Part shown: in pieces, positions 32,683 to 43,547 of the stretch | Numbering within the stretch: position 1 is the first letter of the stretch | Layout of the letters: each line of letters opens with the position of its first letter | NCBI RefSeq assembly: GCF_046630445.1 | Contig: NC_092336.1 | Coordinates: 204,323,001 to 204,387,000, forward strand | Reading direction: 5' to 3' | From: Rutidosis leptorrhynchoides | Taxonomy: Eukaryota > Streptophyta > Magnoliopsida > Asterales > Asteraceae | Length of the DNA: 64,000 nt | Notes under the pieces: generated by a model | Told to the model about the DNA's origin: nothing | Database searches by the model: none | What the model saw: only the letters and a program-made list of their open reading frames with translations | Program-made: the position numbers and the translations under genes

Positions 32683-33200
32683 GTAACGTCCCCGATACAT
32701 TTGACTAAGTCTTTGTATTACTTGATAATGAAATTAAACCGACAAGGACAGACACAACTTGTCATGGGGCAAACTTGAACGTTTAGTCTAAATATCACGC
32801 ATTGGCATAACTTTTTGATCCTGCGGGAGATCAACTTTACAAACTAAATCTTGTGGTCTAAAACAACGGTCAAACTTTTTGTTAAACCTATGAACTTCAC
32901 TCAACTTTTTTAGTTGACACTTTAGCATGTTTTGTCTCAGGTGCTGTTTGATTCAAGCTCTTATACTTACTGCTTATGTGATGCTACTTGGACATAGGAT
33001 CAAGAGATATTGCATTTATTACTTCTGCATGTGAACATTTACGTTATTGTTATTCCTGTCATTGTAACGACATTTCATTTTCCGCTGCGTACTCATTAAA
33101 GTTAAATTCATCATTTAGTATTGTTCTCGTTATTTATAATATGTTGGTATGTTTTGATATTAGTGACGTTCCTTCCAGACCCTATTGGGAGGACGTTACA
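32683..33200 (+). repeat. 3' LTR of A, second part
   Basis: Resumes after F2 with the duplicated GTAAC and ends GGACGTTACA at 33200. Together with 17964-19586 it gives an LTR of about 2.14 kb, close to the 2,114-bp solo LTR. Contains the shared LTR block at 32850-32943. A's insertion site beyond it is copia RT sequence. Confidence 0.93.
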
Positions 33201-34783
33201 TTATAACATTCATATTAGGCTTTCGGGGCACAAGGATCCATGTTTTATTATCAATAAGTGCCCGGTATTCGTCGGTCATAGCAGAGTACCAATTAGGGTC
33301 GTCCAGGGCTTGTTTGGGATTAGAAGGTAGAGGCGATATAAATGTAGAGGTAGAAAGATTGAGAGGAATTTTCGGTTTAAATATACCTGACATGCTCCTA
33401 GTAGTCATAGAACGAGTTGGAGGAATAAGAGGAGATGGATTTGTTTGAGCTGTGGCGGAAGGATTAATGTGCAATGGAGAATTTAGTTGTTGAGATGGAG
33501 AGTTTGTGTTGTTGGACTCTGTAGTATAGTCGACAAAAGTAGTAGAGGTAGACAGTGTAGGCCCACTAGGGGTGTTAGAAAAATGAGGTTGGGGTGCGTG
33601 ATCAGGCCCAATGGAAGATGTGAAAGTGAGTGGAGTGGGCTGGAAGTTATTGGGCTATAGAGAGAAGTCCAAAGTCGGTGAATGGAATATGGGATTAAAA
33701 GTATTTTGAAGAAAGTTATAAGATTCAGAAGATGATTTATTTGTAGACGAGAAAGAGAATTTGGTTTCATCGAATAAAACGTGTCATGAAATTATTGTAT
33801 TTTTGGATGAGAGATCATAAAACTTATATCCGCGATGGTTCGTAGGATATCCTAGAAACATGCAAGGTGTAGAACGAGCTTGAAGTTTATTAATTTGTGA
33901 GGACGAAATTAAGGGGTAACATAAGCAACCAAAAATGCGCAAATGATTATAAGAGGGTGTTCTTTTGTATAATAGTTGAGTTGGTGATAAATTACAAATG
34001 AGTTTGCTATGAATAATATTATGAAGATAAGTAGTGTGAGCAAGAGCATGTGGCCAAAAGTGTGAAGAAACATAAGAGTGAGATAGAAGTGTACGTATTA
34101 TATTGTTAATTGCGCGAATCTTTCTTTCGGCTTTTCCATTTTGAGAGGATGTGTATGGACACGAAAACCAGAAGACCATACCATGTTGATAACAAAATTG
34201 ATGAAATGACGTGTTATTATATTCGGTTCCATTATCACATTGGAAAGACTTGATATTGGCATTAAATTTTGTTTGAATGAGTTAATGGAATGAAAGAAAA
34301 GTAGGAAAAACCAGAGATTTATTAGCAAGTGGAAAATTCCATAAACAATTGGTATAGTCGTCTAGAAGTAACATAAAATAACGATGACCACTAGAACTTA
34401 GAACAGGGGATGTCCAGGGGTCACTGTGTAATATATCAAAAGGAGCATAAGTAACATTAGAAGATGCATAGAAAGGTAAACGTACATGTTTTCCAAAAAC
34501 ACATGATTGACAAACAATCATTTTATTACTAGAAGTAAAAGAAATGAAATTTTTATTGCTAAGAGATTTAATAATACTAACGCCTGGATGACCTAAGCGG
34601 TTGTGCCATAAATCTTGTAAAGAAACAGAAAAAGTAGAATGCATTTGAAGTTGTTGTAGCTTGGAGGATTTGAGAGGGTAGAGATCACCGGTGCTATTAC
34701 ACCGCATTATTGGGGTCCCCATCGGGTATTCCTTCACAGTAAAACTAAAATGATCAAATTCAAGAGATATATCCTCAAAATCT
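33201..34783 (-). pseudogene. Ty1/copia pol fragment (pre-integrase, integrase, start of RT)
   Basis: Minus strand, in order from high to low coordinates: pre-integrase region with LWHNRLGHPG and the C-x-x-C (CQSCVFGKH) finger (about 34620-34490), integrase core (HSDPWTSP, YTSSQNGKAERKIR) to about 33784, linker, then the beginning of RT (DPNWYSAMTDEYRALIDNKTWILVPRKPNMNVI) ending where A's LTR starts at 33200. Several frame breaks split it into pieces. The order, with integrase before RT, defines copia. Protease and gag are absent on the high side, where it meets telomere-like repeats; the rest of RT and RNase H would lie left of A, outside the window. Confidence 0.9.
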
Positions 34784-34890
34784 AAACCCTAAACCCTAAA
34801 CTCTAAACCGTTCGCGTTAAAAACTCAATCTAAATCCTAAATCTAAACCTTAAATCTAAACCCTAAATTTCTAAACCCTAATATCTAAAT
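34779..34890 (+). repeat. Degenerate telomere-like repeats
   Basis: About a dozen units of the AAACCCTA type: first perfect (CTAAACCCTAAACCCTAAAC), then variants CTAAATC, CTAAACCTTAAAT. Short, interstitial and decayed, abutting the copia break point. Confidence 0.75.
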
Positions 34891-35114
34891 CCTCAAAATA
34901 CGCTCAAAAAACACGATAATTGTTATATATTAATTCTTCGAGCGTTTTTCTGCCAAAATAAAAACATTTATCACAAAGTGTCTTTATTAAATGTTAATAT
35001 TTTCATCCAATCTATAATGTTCGTGAACAAAGTTTTTTCAAAGAAACGAATTTTTTATTTTTTTTTTGCTTCCCCCCGCTTACTCCCGCTTGGTTACTTC
35101 ACCCTTGATTCTAC

Positions 35115-35117
<3 letters not shown>
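34891..35117. other. No gene recognised
   Basis: AT-rich sequence with a poly-T run and a C-rich patch (CTTCCCCCCGCTTACTCCCG, 35070-35090). Nothing assigned. Confidence 0.4.
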
Positions 35118-35209
<92 letters not shown>

Positions 35210-35313
35210 TGCGCGTATGTGCGTGTGCGTGTGTGCGCGCGCGCGCGTATGTGTGTGTGTGTGTGTGTGTGTGTTTGTGCGTGCGCGTGCGCGTGCGCGT
35301 TGTGTGTTTGTGT
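35118..35313. repeat. Compound (TA)n-(TG)n microsatellite with CG-rich interruptions
   Basis: About 38 bp of TA, then about 155 bp of TG with GCGCGT/GCGTGC interruptions. Overlapping open frames are low-complexity artefacts. Such tracts can adopt Z-DNA. Confidence 0.95.
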
Positions 35314-36522
35314 AATTAATGTATTTAATACTAGAAGTCAACGTTGGTCAACGCCCGACTTGTCCCGACTCAACGGCATGTCCCTCCAAGGTCTCGACCG
35401 ACTCGTCCCCAACTTGCGACTTTTACAACCGAGTACATAGCTATCATGTAAAAACATACCAGGTGCCATCACATACTAAACAGACTATTTTATGTGAATA
35501 TGTAAAAGGATAATGGTTCCCATTCAGATTATCCGGGAGAACGCTGTCTAATAAGGTTACCGTGTGATCGTCTCTAACCATTTCCCTGGACCCTTGCCAT
35601 CACAGGATATACTTTTAGTTTGTGAGACATCGGGACCCAAGCATTAGGCTATATTTATATGGTTAATCAGAGTAGCTATTGTATGTATTCTTCAAAAACA
35701 GTTAATGACCTCCGTAGGTCATAACAACTCACCAACTAATCATAGTAGTTTATTTTAAAACATTACTCACTAAAACTTCAACCGTATATCATAATAGATA
35801 TTCTTTTATTGTAATCCCTCATTACAGTCGGAGTTTAATTTTTAAATGAACTTCAGTTGAAATGTGCAGATTTCCTCTGTGCATTTCTTATTAGTACCAG
35901 TTATAAATTGTTTACTTATATGTGCATGTTTGGGTACATCTGCTTGAACATATTGAAATTTAATTCACTATAATCTTAATTACTTTTAAAAAACCATTAT
36001 AAGCTAGGATCTGAAATTTCAAATCACGTTTGATTTCTATCGTCTATCAACTTTCCAAAGGAGTATGTAATCAGCTGAATAATGAATTTACGTGTAGATG
36101 GCAACCGAAGGTTGAGCTTCTACAACTAGTAGTTACTATCAACTGCAATATTGGAAGTCAAATGTTTGGATTCAACCTTTCAAGGAATCTCGTGGTTTGC
36201 ATTTTAGGTAAATGGTTTGTGGTTATAGTGTGTAAAAATGAACTTAAATCATGAGCTTAAAAGACTCTTCATTGATATTGTTTAGTCCATTCTTCATTTG
36301 TGTAACTTGATCTGATTATATTTTCGTATATGCAGTCCTATAAATGGTCGCTCCGTATAGATCATAAGTATTATGCTGCTGTTTGGATTTCTACTTCTTT
36401 ATTTGATGGATATTTTATCCGTTACAAGATTAATGACACAACAATCTTGGAAGGATTACTTAGTTTGGATGTCTATAGTATCCGATAAAAAAACATAAAA
36501 AGAACAAACACTAAATGATTAT
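35314..36522. other. 1.2 kb without recognised content
   Basis: No long ORF, TIR, LTR edge or RNA gene that I can support. It lies between the microsatellite and a CACTA terminus and may be old degenerate repeat or intergenic DNA. Confidence 0.4.
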
Positions 36523-36642
36523 CACTACTAAACAAAAAATGCCCAACCATCTTTGGAACCTGTTTTAAAACAGGTTCCTATTAGTAGGGGTTCCTTAAGT
36601 GGAGAACCGATTTTAAAACCGGTTCTTTTATGCGGGTGTGAC
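36523..36642 (+). mobile_element. CACTA-like terminus with palindromic subterminal motifs
   Basis: CACTACTAAACAAAAAATG resembles the terminus of CACTA-2. It is followed by a perfect 24-bp palindrome (36555-36578; half GGAACCTGTTTT) and a near-palindrome around AACCGATTTTAAAACC, like those in CACTA-2. It is cut at 36642 by the solo LTR. I could not find the other end after 38756. Confidence 0.55.
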
Positions 36643-38756
36643 TGTAACGTCCTCCAAATAGGGTCTGGAAGGAACGTCACTAATATCAAAACATACCAAC
36701 ATATTATAATAAACGAGAACAATACTAAATGATGAATTTAACTTTAATGAGTACGCAGCGGAAAATGAAATGTCGTTACAATGACAGAAATAACAATAAC
36801 GTAAATGTTCACATGCAGAAGTAATAAATGCGATATCTCTTGATCCTATGTCCACGTAGCATCACATAAGCAGTAAGTATAAGAGCTTGAATCAAACAGC
36901 ACCTGAGACAAAACATGCTAAAGTGTCAACCAAAAAGATTGAGTGAAGTTCATAGGTTTAACAAAAAGTTTGTCTTTGTTTTAGACCACAAGATTTAGTT
37001 TGTAAAGTTGATCTCCCGCAGGGTCAAAAAGTTATGCCAATGCGTGATATTTATACTAAACGTTTAAGTTTGCCCCATGACAAGTTGTGTCTGTCCTTTT
37101 CGGTTTAATTTCATTATTAAGTAATACAAAGACTTAGTCAAATGTATCGGGGACGTTACTCCCGATAGGCCTATCCTCAATAATTAAGAATGCCGCAGCA
37201 ATTAAAAATATCAATGTAGGGTCTTAGTCGGACATAGCCGGGTATAGCATAGTTTAACAGTTTGGTACTTGTGTCTAAAGTATAAAAAGTAAAAACTGCA
37301 TGTGTCTCACCCCAAGTAAAGTAAGTAAGTTTGCTAGCAATAAAGAGGGGCTATGAATTCACCTTAGTAAATAGAGAGAGAGTTATTCCTCAAAATAAAG
37401 AGTTGAACGAGTGAGCAGGAAAGTCAACCTATTGACATTTAAGAGTAGTTAAGTGTTTTGCCCGTGTTTAAGTTTAAGTATGTGTTTAAGTATAGTTTGT
37501 TTTACTAAGTTTCTATTCCTAGTAAGTTACTATTTTTATAAAGTTTCCATTTTTAGAAAGTTTCTTATTTTACTAAGTTTCTATGACTAGAGAGTTTCTA
37601 CTTTTATCAGTGTTTTCCATTTTAGGATACTTGCCGTATTAGATAAGCTTCCAATCACCCCTTTCCCTTCGAATGGCTAATTTAGATCTAGGGGCTTGAG
37701 CCATAGGACCCTTTAAATCGGAAATCCAAACCCTCTGCCTAGAATCTCATAGAAACCATTCGTCAAGAAAGTTCGAAGATCTATACATCTCTAATACATA
37801 TCCCAAAATGTTTTTATGTTACAATATAAGTAGTAGGTTATAGGTGCTAGTAATAGTAATAGTGTATACATGTTATTTATTTTATTTTTAATTGCATATA
37901 ATTTATAACATTATTTACATATTTCGGTAAAAATAATAACCGAAGTAAAAAGTAAAAAGTAAAAAGTAAAAAGTAAAAAGTAAAAAAAATAAAAAGTAAG
38001 AAAAGAATACTTACTAGTAGTAATTCTTCAAAGAGAGAATGAGAGAAATTTTGGTGTGAGTTTGAATGAGAAATGAGGGGTATTTATACTTGAAAAAATT
38101 AGGTAAAAAGAATAAAATAATTAAAAGAAAAAGAAATATTTAATTCTTAATGGGATTTTAAAATTAAAAAGTATTAAATGTTAGGTCATGGGATAATGCA
38201 CAAAATAAAATAATAAAAGTAGTTTTTTCATTACAATTTTTAATTAAAAAGTAATTTATTTATTTATTTATTTTTATTTATTTTAAGGATTTTTTTATGT
38301 AAATAAACATATTTATTTAATGTTTTTCCAAGAATATTTGTCAATAATATTTTATTTTATTTTTTTATTTAATTAATAAATACAAATTTTGCATAAAAAT
38401 AATAAATAATTCGGTATTTTGTATTTTTAATAATAATTATGATTTTAATTATTAAACTATAGCTTTAGTAAGATTGTAAATATTATTACATTTATATATA
38501 ATTGGATTTATTATATAGTTAAATATATAATACATTAACTAAATAATAAAAGTGATACAAAGTTTATATACTTAGTTAAATTATGTCAAATTATATAAAT
38601 TAATAATATATTATTTATTTAAGCGTACATTGTTGACTAAAAATTACTATTCGGTCAATATTTAATTGTATATAACAACCCTTAATACATATAGTCAGAC
38701 ATATAACCCTAGGGTTAATTCAGAAATTTAGAAGTCGAAAAGTGAGGGTTGTTACA
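36643..38756 (-). repeat. Solo LTR of family A
   Basis: 2,114 bp from TGTAACAACC (minus strand) to GGACGTTACA, flanked by a perfect 5-bp duplication GTGAC (36638-36642 and 38757-38761), with no internal sequence. This is the product of LTR-LTR recombination. TATA box at 38081-38088, shared block at 36901-36991. It gives the uninterrupted version of A's LTR and confirms the F2 insertion point. Confidence 0.95.
38081..38088 (-). promoter_or_regulatory. TATA box in solo LTR
   Basis: TATAAATA on the minus strand with the same flanks as 18647-18654. A solo LTR may still drive transcription toward lower coordinates. Confidence 0.6.
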
Positions 38757-39192
38757 GTGACCACGAGCTCCAAATTTCAAATTGATAAACTCGGATTTAT
38801 TTGGAATATAATTGAATCCTTGTTTATTCAGCAATCATCTTTCTACATTAGATGATGTGTCAATTGTGCATCGGCTTTCTTAGCTGTTAAATTCTCTATG
38901 AAGATGTGTAGAAGATTCAGCTCTAAAGTCAGCTCCTTACTCAACAAATGTCCTAAGTTCAACTTAGAACAATTAAGTCAACATCAACGGGTTCGTATTC
39001 CAACTACGCAGCTTGGGCGTCCACCAGAATGATGAAAAATATAATTTGGGATTCTTTCAGTTTGATTTTTGATTAGAATATAATCTACTTAGATTGGATG
39101 AATGTTTTTTTTTTGTTTTTGTTTTTTTTTTTGCAAGAATAAAGTTTTGAAGTTTTTGAGGGCTAACCAGCTCGGAAGACAAACCAGCACGG
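38757..39192. other. No gene recognised
   Basis: Flank of the solo LTR up to the next CACTA end. No ORF or repeat motif assigned apart from a poly-T run near 39105-39133. It may be the interior of the CACTA whose terminus is at 36523. Confidence 0.4.
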
Positions 39193-39493
39193 CACTACTA
39201 CATTTCAGCTCATTTAGTGCCCCTCATCTAGACGTGTGCACCAAATAACACGTCTAATTAAACATAAGTAACACGTCTAATTAGCTTCAAAAAAAAAAAA
39301 AAAAAACGAAACACGTCCAGATAAATAGAAGGAACACGTCTAATTAAATAAAGGGGACACGTCTATTTGACAATACGTCTAATAAGTTTTACTAGGAACA
39401 CGTCTAATTGAGAACACATCTAATAGGAACACCTCTAATTGAGAACACATCTAATAAGTTACCTAGAACACGTCTAGTTAATTTATAGGACAC
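39193..39493 (+). mobile_element. CACTA-1 left end with subterminal repeats
   Basis: Starts CACTACTACATTTCAGC. From 39220 to 39490 there are about ten copies of a 12-mer near ACACGTCTAATT, spaced 15-40 bp, the expected subterminal transposase-binding array of CACTA elements. CACTA-2 is inserted at 39493; similar motifs (ACATCCAGTTAG, GAACAC) resume at 53205-53230, before the Tat-like element. The right terminus and any transposase are not in view. Confidence 0.75.
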
Positions 39494-40041
39494 CACTACT
39501 ACAAAATATGGCTTTTGAAACCGGTTTTTAGGGCCTTTGAGACCGGTTTTAAAAGGGGTTTCTTTCAGTGAGGGTCTTAAAAGTGTGGAACCGGTTTTAG
39601 AACCGGTTCCTTTGATTCGCCTTTGGAACCGGTTTTTCCCTAAAAAGAGGTTTTTATTTTTTTCTTGATTAAAGAGACCTTTTTTTTTTAAAGCGGTTTC
39701 TTAGCAGATATAAAATATAGTTATTTTTGTTGTTGCTATAGTGGGTTCATCTAAAGAAAAACCAAACATACCTTGAGAATCAATATCAAAACATAGTGAA
39801 ATTTAATACGGAACAATAAATTTTTACATTTCTAACAATTTCTTGAAGTACAAATTACATAATCATTCTCTCAATAAATCTTAACAAAGCCATATCTTAC
39901 TACTCCGTATTCAAAAAGCTAGTGCTAATTTTTTTTGTAACTATCTAATATTTTATGAAAATCAATCACACTAGATTCTAAGCCATTCACTTGAACAAAC
40001 TCGTTTTTCGTCTTTCTAGCTATTTCTTTAAAATCAACAAG

Positions 40042-42607
40042 TGTCACACACCCAAATAGGGCCAGGGGTATTTGTGAATATTAATATCATAACACAGTTG
40101 TATAAACGAGAACGACTCTATATGAGACGTTTTGAATAAAACATTTATTAATAAAACAGCAGAAGCAATTAAAAGTTTTACATCAAATTTAAACTGAAAT
40201 AATAATAGTCTTAATGCAAAGTAAATGTAATGAAATGAAGACTCCATGTAGCAGCATTCAATTCATCAAGTAGAAATCATGGCAATTTTCTTATTCGTCA
40301 CCTGAGACAAAACATGCTTAAAGTGTCAACCAAAAGGTTGAGTGAAATTCATAGGTTTATATAATATGCATTAGACCACAAGATTTAGTTTAAAGTTGAT
40401 TGATACCAAACATATCAATCTAAAAGTGTTGCTGAAGTTTGTAATATCGCGACTAAATAAAAATTACCTCATGACACTTTGTTATTCAGTGTCGTTGAAT
40501 CATTATTATGTAACCAAAGACCAACGGTCAAATGGTTAGAGACGTTACTCTCAATAGGCCTATTCATAATAATTAAGTTTGCCTTTTATACGCAGCAATT
40601 GACGATATTACGGTGAGGATTTGCATGAATCAAAGCATGACAGCATAATAACATTTGTGTACTTGTGTCTAAACGTAAACAGTTATAAAGCAAGCATGTG
40701 TCTCACCCCAAAAGTTATAAACAGTTCAATAAACAATAAAAGTGTGGCTATGAAAATCACCTTAAATAGCAATTGAAGTATTCCACGCAAGAAAGGAAAG
40801 TAAAGCAAAGCAAGTAAGTGACCGGGATATAAACCTAAAGGTATAACGTTCGATCAGTAAATGTCTAATAGACCAAGTGTATGTTTATTAATATAATGAA
40901 TTATATTAATAGTGACAGTCCAAAAATAGGAAGGTTTCAACTTATGGAAAGTTTATAAGTTCATGTTATATTCATTAGTAAGACGTTGTACAACTTTACT
41001 CAAACTTCGTTGCTATCAAATAAGTCAGGAATGACCAGATGTAACCGGGGGCCCAGGACTCTTGACCAGAATCTAAGTCATGGCATTCGAGATCCACAAG
41101 CTTACCCATAAATGGCAACCTAGACATCATTCACTTACGACTGTAAGTAGCGATGAAGTTTGTATATAGTGCACGTTATCTTTAGAGTATAACCTTCACG
41201 TTATGTGCATATAGAATTACGACACATTGATATAATTTACTTATACATTAAATATATATTATGTTAAGTTTGAATATATTTAATATTATTAATATATTAT
41301 CATTATTAATTTATTTTAAAATTAATCTTATAACAAAGTATTATAAGTTTAATTATGTAGATAGGTTAAATATATAATAATTATGTCTTACATATATATA
41401 TATATACAGATCTTAAATTTATATAATATTATTTGATTAATATAAATCTTATATTTATTATATATATATATATATCGAAATTTATATATATAAACTATCT
41501 AAATTTAAATTTATATATCAATAAATCATCTAATAATTCTAATTAATATTTTATTGATTTCACAATAGTAGGTAAACTAAAAAAAAATGTTTTATACATT
41601 GAAACTAATCTTTATGCTTTAATTATTATTTTACTTAATCGATTAGTATCTAAAATACAAAAAAATAGATAAATGAATAGAAATTTATATTTTATATTTT
41701 TATCAGTACCTAAATATCACAATAAACATATAAAATTTTTATAAAATTATTCCCATTACGTTTTGTATTTAATTTGTATTTATTTTTATTTTTAAATTGT
41801 ATACAAGCTTAAATAAGAAAAAATATAATTTGACTAAAAAAATTTGTTTTTATAATTTTCACTTGTTTATATAAGTTTTATAAACTCAGAAAAATTATAT
41901 ATATATTTTTATTGTCGTTTAAACTATTTATTTCAATTTTTACCTTATTTTTAGATATAAATAATACATAATTCGAAATTAATTTTTATATAATATGTAT
42001 TGCTCCAATAAATTAATTTTAATATTATAATTTACTATAAAAATAGTTTCATAATTTATTTAACCCTTTTCCTAATTTATTTTAATTTTTTATATATATG
42101 CCGATTATGTATATATATTTAATAAACTATTTTTAATTATTTAAAATATAAAAACATGATATACATTCGAAAAAAAATATTTTTCTCAGATCTCATAATA
42201 CTTTTTAATAATTATCATGTACAAATTACAATTTATTAAATTCGTTATATATTTATTAAAATAATTAAAAAAACAGCGACTGGAATAATAAAAACAAAAT
42301 TAATTTTTAAAAATACAAAATTGACTTATTAATCTGGAAAACTAATTTTTATAGATCATAAACTTGATGTTGATAATTATCATGCAAAGTTTTGTATTTA
42401 ATTATGTTATAGATTTATTAAAAAATATATATATATATATGTATCTTGTATATGTCTCGGCAAAAAAAAAATACAAAATAAATTAGAAAATAAATATAAA
42501 TTCAATATGTAAATTCATAAAAATATTTATAAAATTTCCAGTAACATTTATCACTAATTATAATATATTACTTATATTTGTTTCAATTATACTAAATTTA
42601 ACATTAT

Positions 42608-42670
<63 letters not shown>

Positions 42671-43007
42671 TATATATATATATTTTGACTAAAAATAATA
42701 TATAAGTAAATAAAAAAATAAATATAAAGGAAAGAATACTTACAAGTACTTTTAAGAGAAAATGAAGTTTTTGAGGTGCAAGTTCAAATGAGAAAATTGA
42801 TGGGTATTTATACTTGAATTTTTGAATAAAATAATATAAAAGAAATAAATAAAAATACAAAAAAAAAATAAAAGAAATGTAAAATAAAGCAAATGGTAGA
42901 AAAAAAATAAAAAGAATTCTAGCCTACTCATGTATCTATTAAATAAGAAAAGGTAGTTTGTCTCTTTTTATTTATTAATTAAAAGTAGATCTAGATCTAG
43001 TTTTAAT

Positions 43008-43038
<31 letters not shown>

Positions 43039-43511
43039 TTCAAGTACTTGATTTATGTTTTTCTAAAAACTTTTATCAACTATTTTTTTTAGTTAATTAT
43101 TAAATACGAATTTAATATAAAAATATTAATATATTCATTATTTATATATATTATTAATAAATATTATTTTTAATTTAATTATAATATTACTTTATTGTTT
43201 TATTTGTTTTATAAATATTATTACACTTTTATATAGTTGCATTTATTATATAATTAATTATATATTACATTTACTATGTAGTAAAAGTATTACATTTTAT
43301 ATACTTTATAAAATTATGTTACAATATATAAGTTAATATAATATACGTATATTTACTATAATCATATTATTTATTTGAGTGTGTAATTATTCGGTCTATG
43401 TTAATTAAATTGTATATATATCAACCGTTAAACAATAAGAACGTACAATCAGGTAGTAAACCTTAGGGTCAAATTAGTAAATTTAGAAGTCGAAAAGTGA
43501 GGGTTGTTATA
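40042..43511 (-). repeat. 3' LTR of C
   Basis: 3,470 bp. Very AT-rich from 41220 to 43480, TATA box on the minus strand at 42805-42812 (CAAGTATAAATACCC), AT microsatellite about 42611-42680. Confidence 0.93.
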
Positions 43512-43547
43512 GTACCTCCTCGTTAATAAAAACGTCATCCCAAAGTT

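Noticed and set aside
34779..34890. True telomere or chromosome end
   Set aside because: Only about 110 bp, mostly degenerate, with transposon sequence on both sides.
35117..35341. Ile-Tyr/Cys-Val/Thr-His repeat ORFs
   Set aside because: Translations of the TA/TG microsatellite on both strands.
39220..39490. CRISPR-like array of short repeats
   Set aside because: Spacing is irregular, units degenerate, genome is plant, and the array sits just inside a CACTA terminus: subterminal transposase sites.
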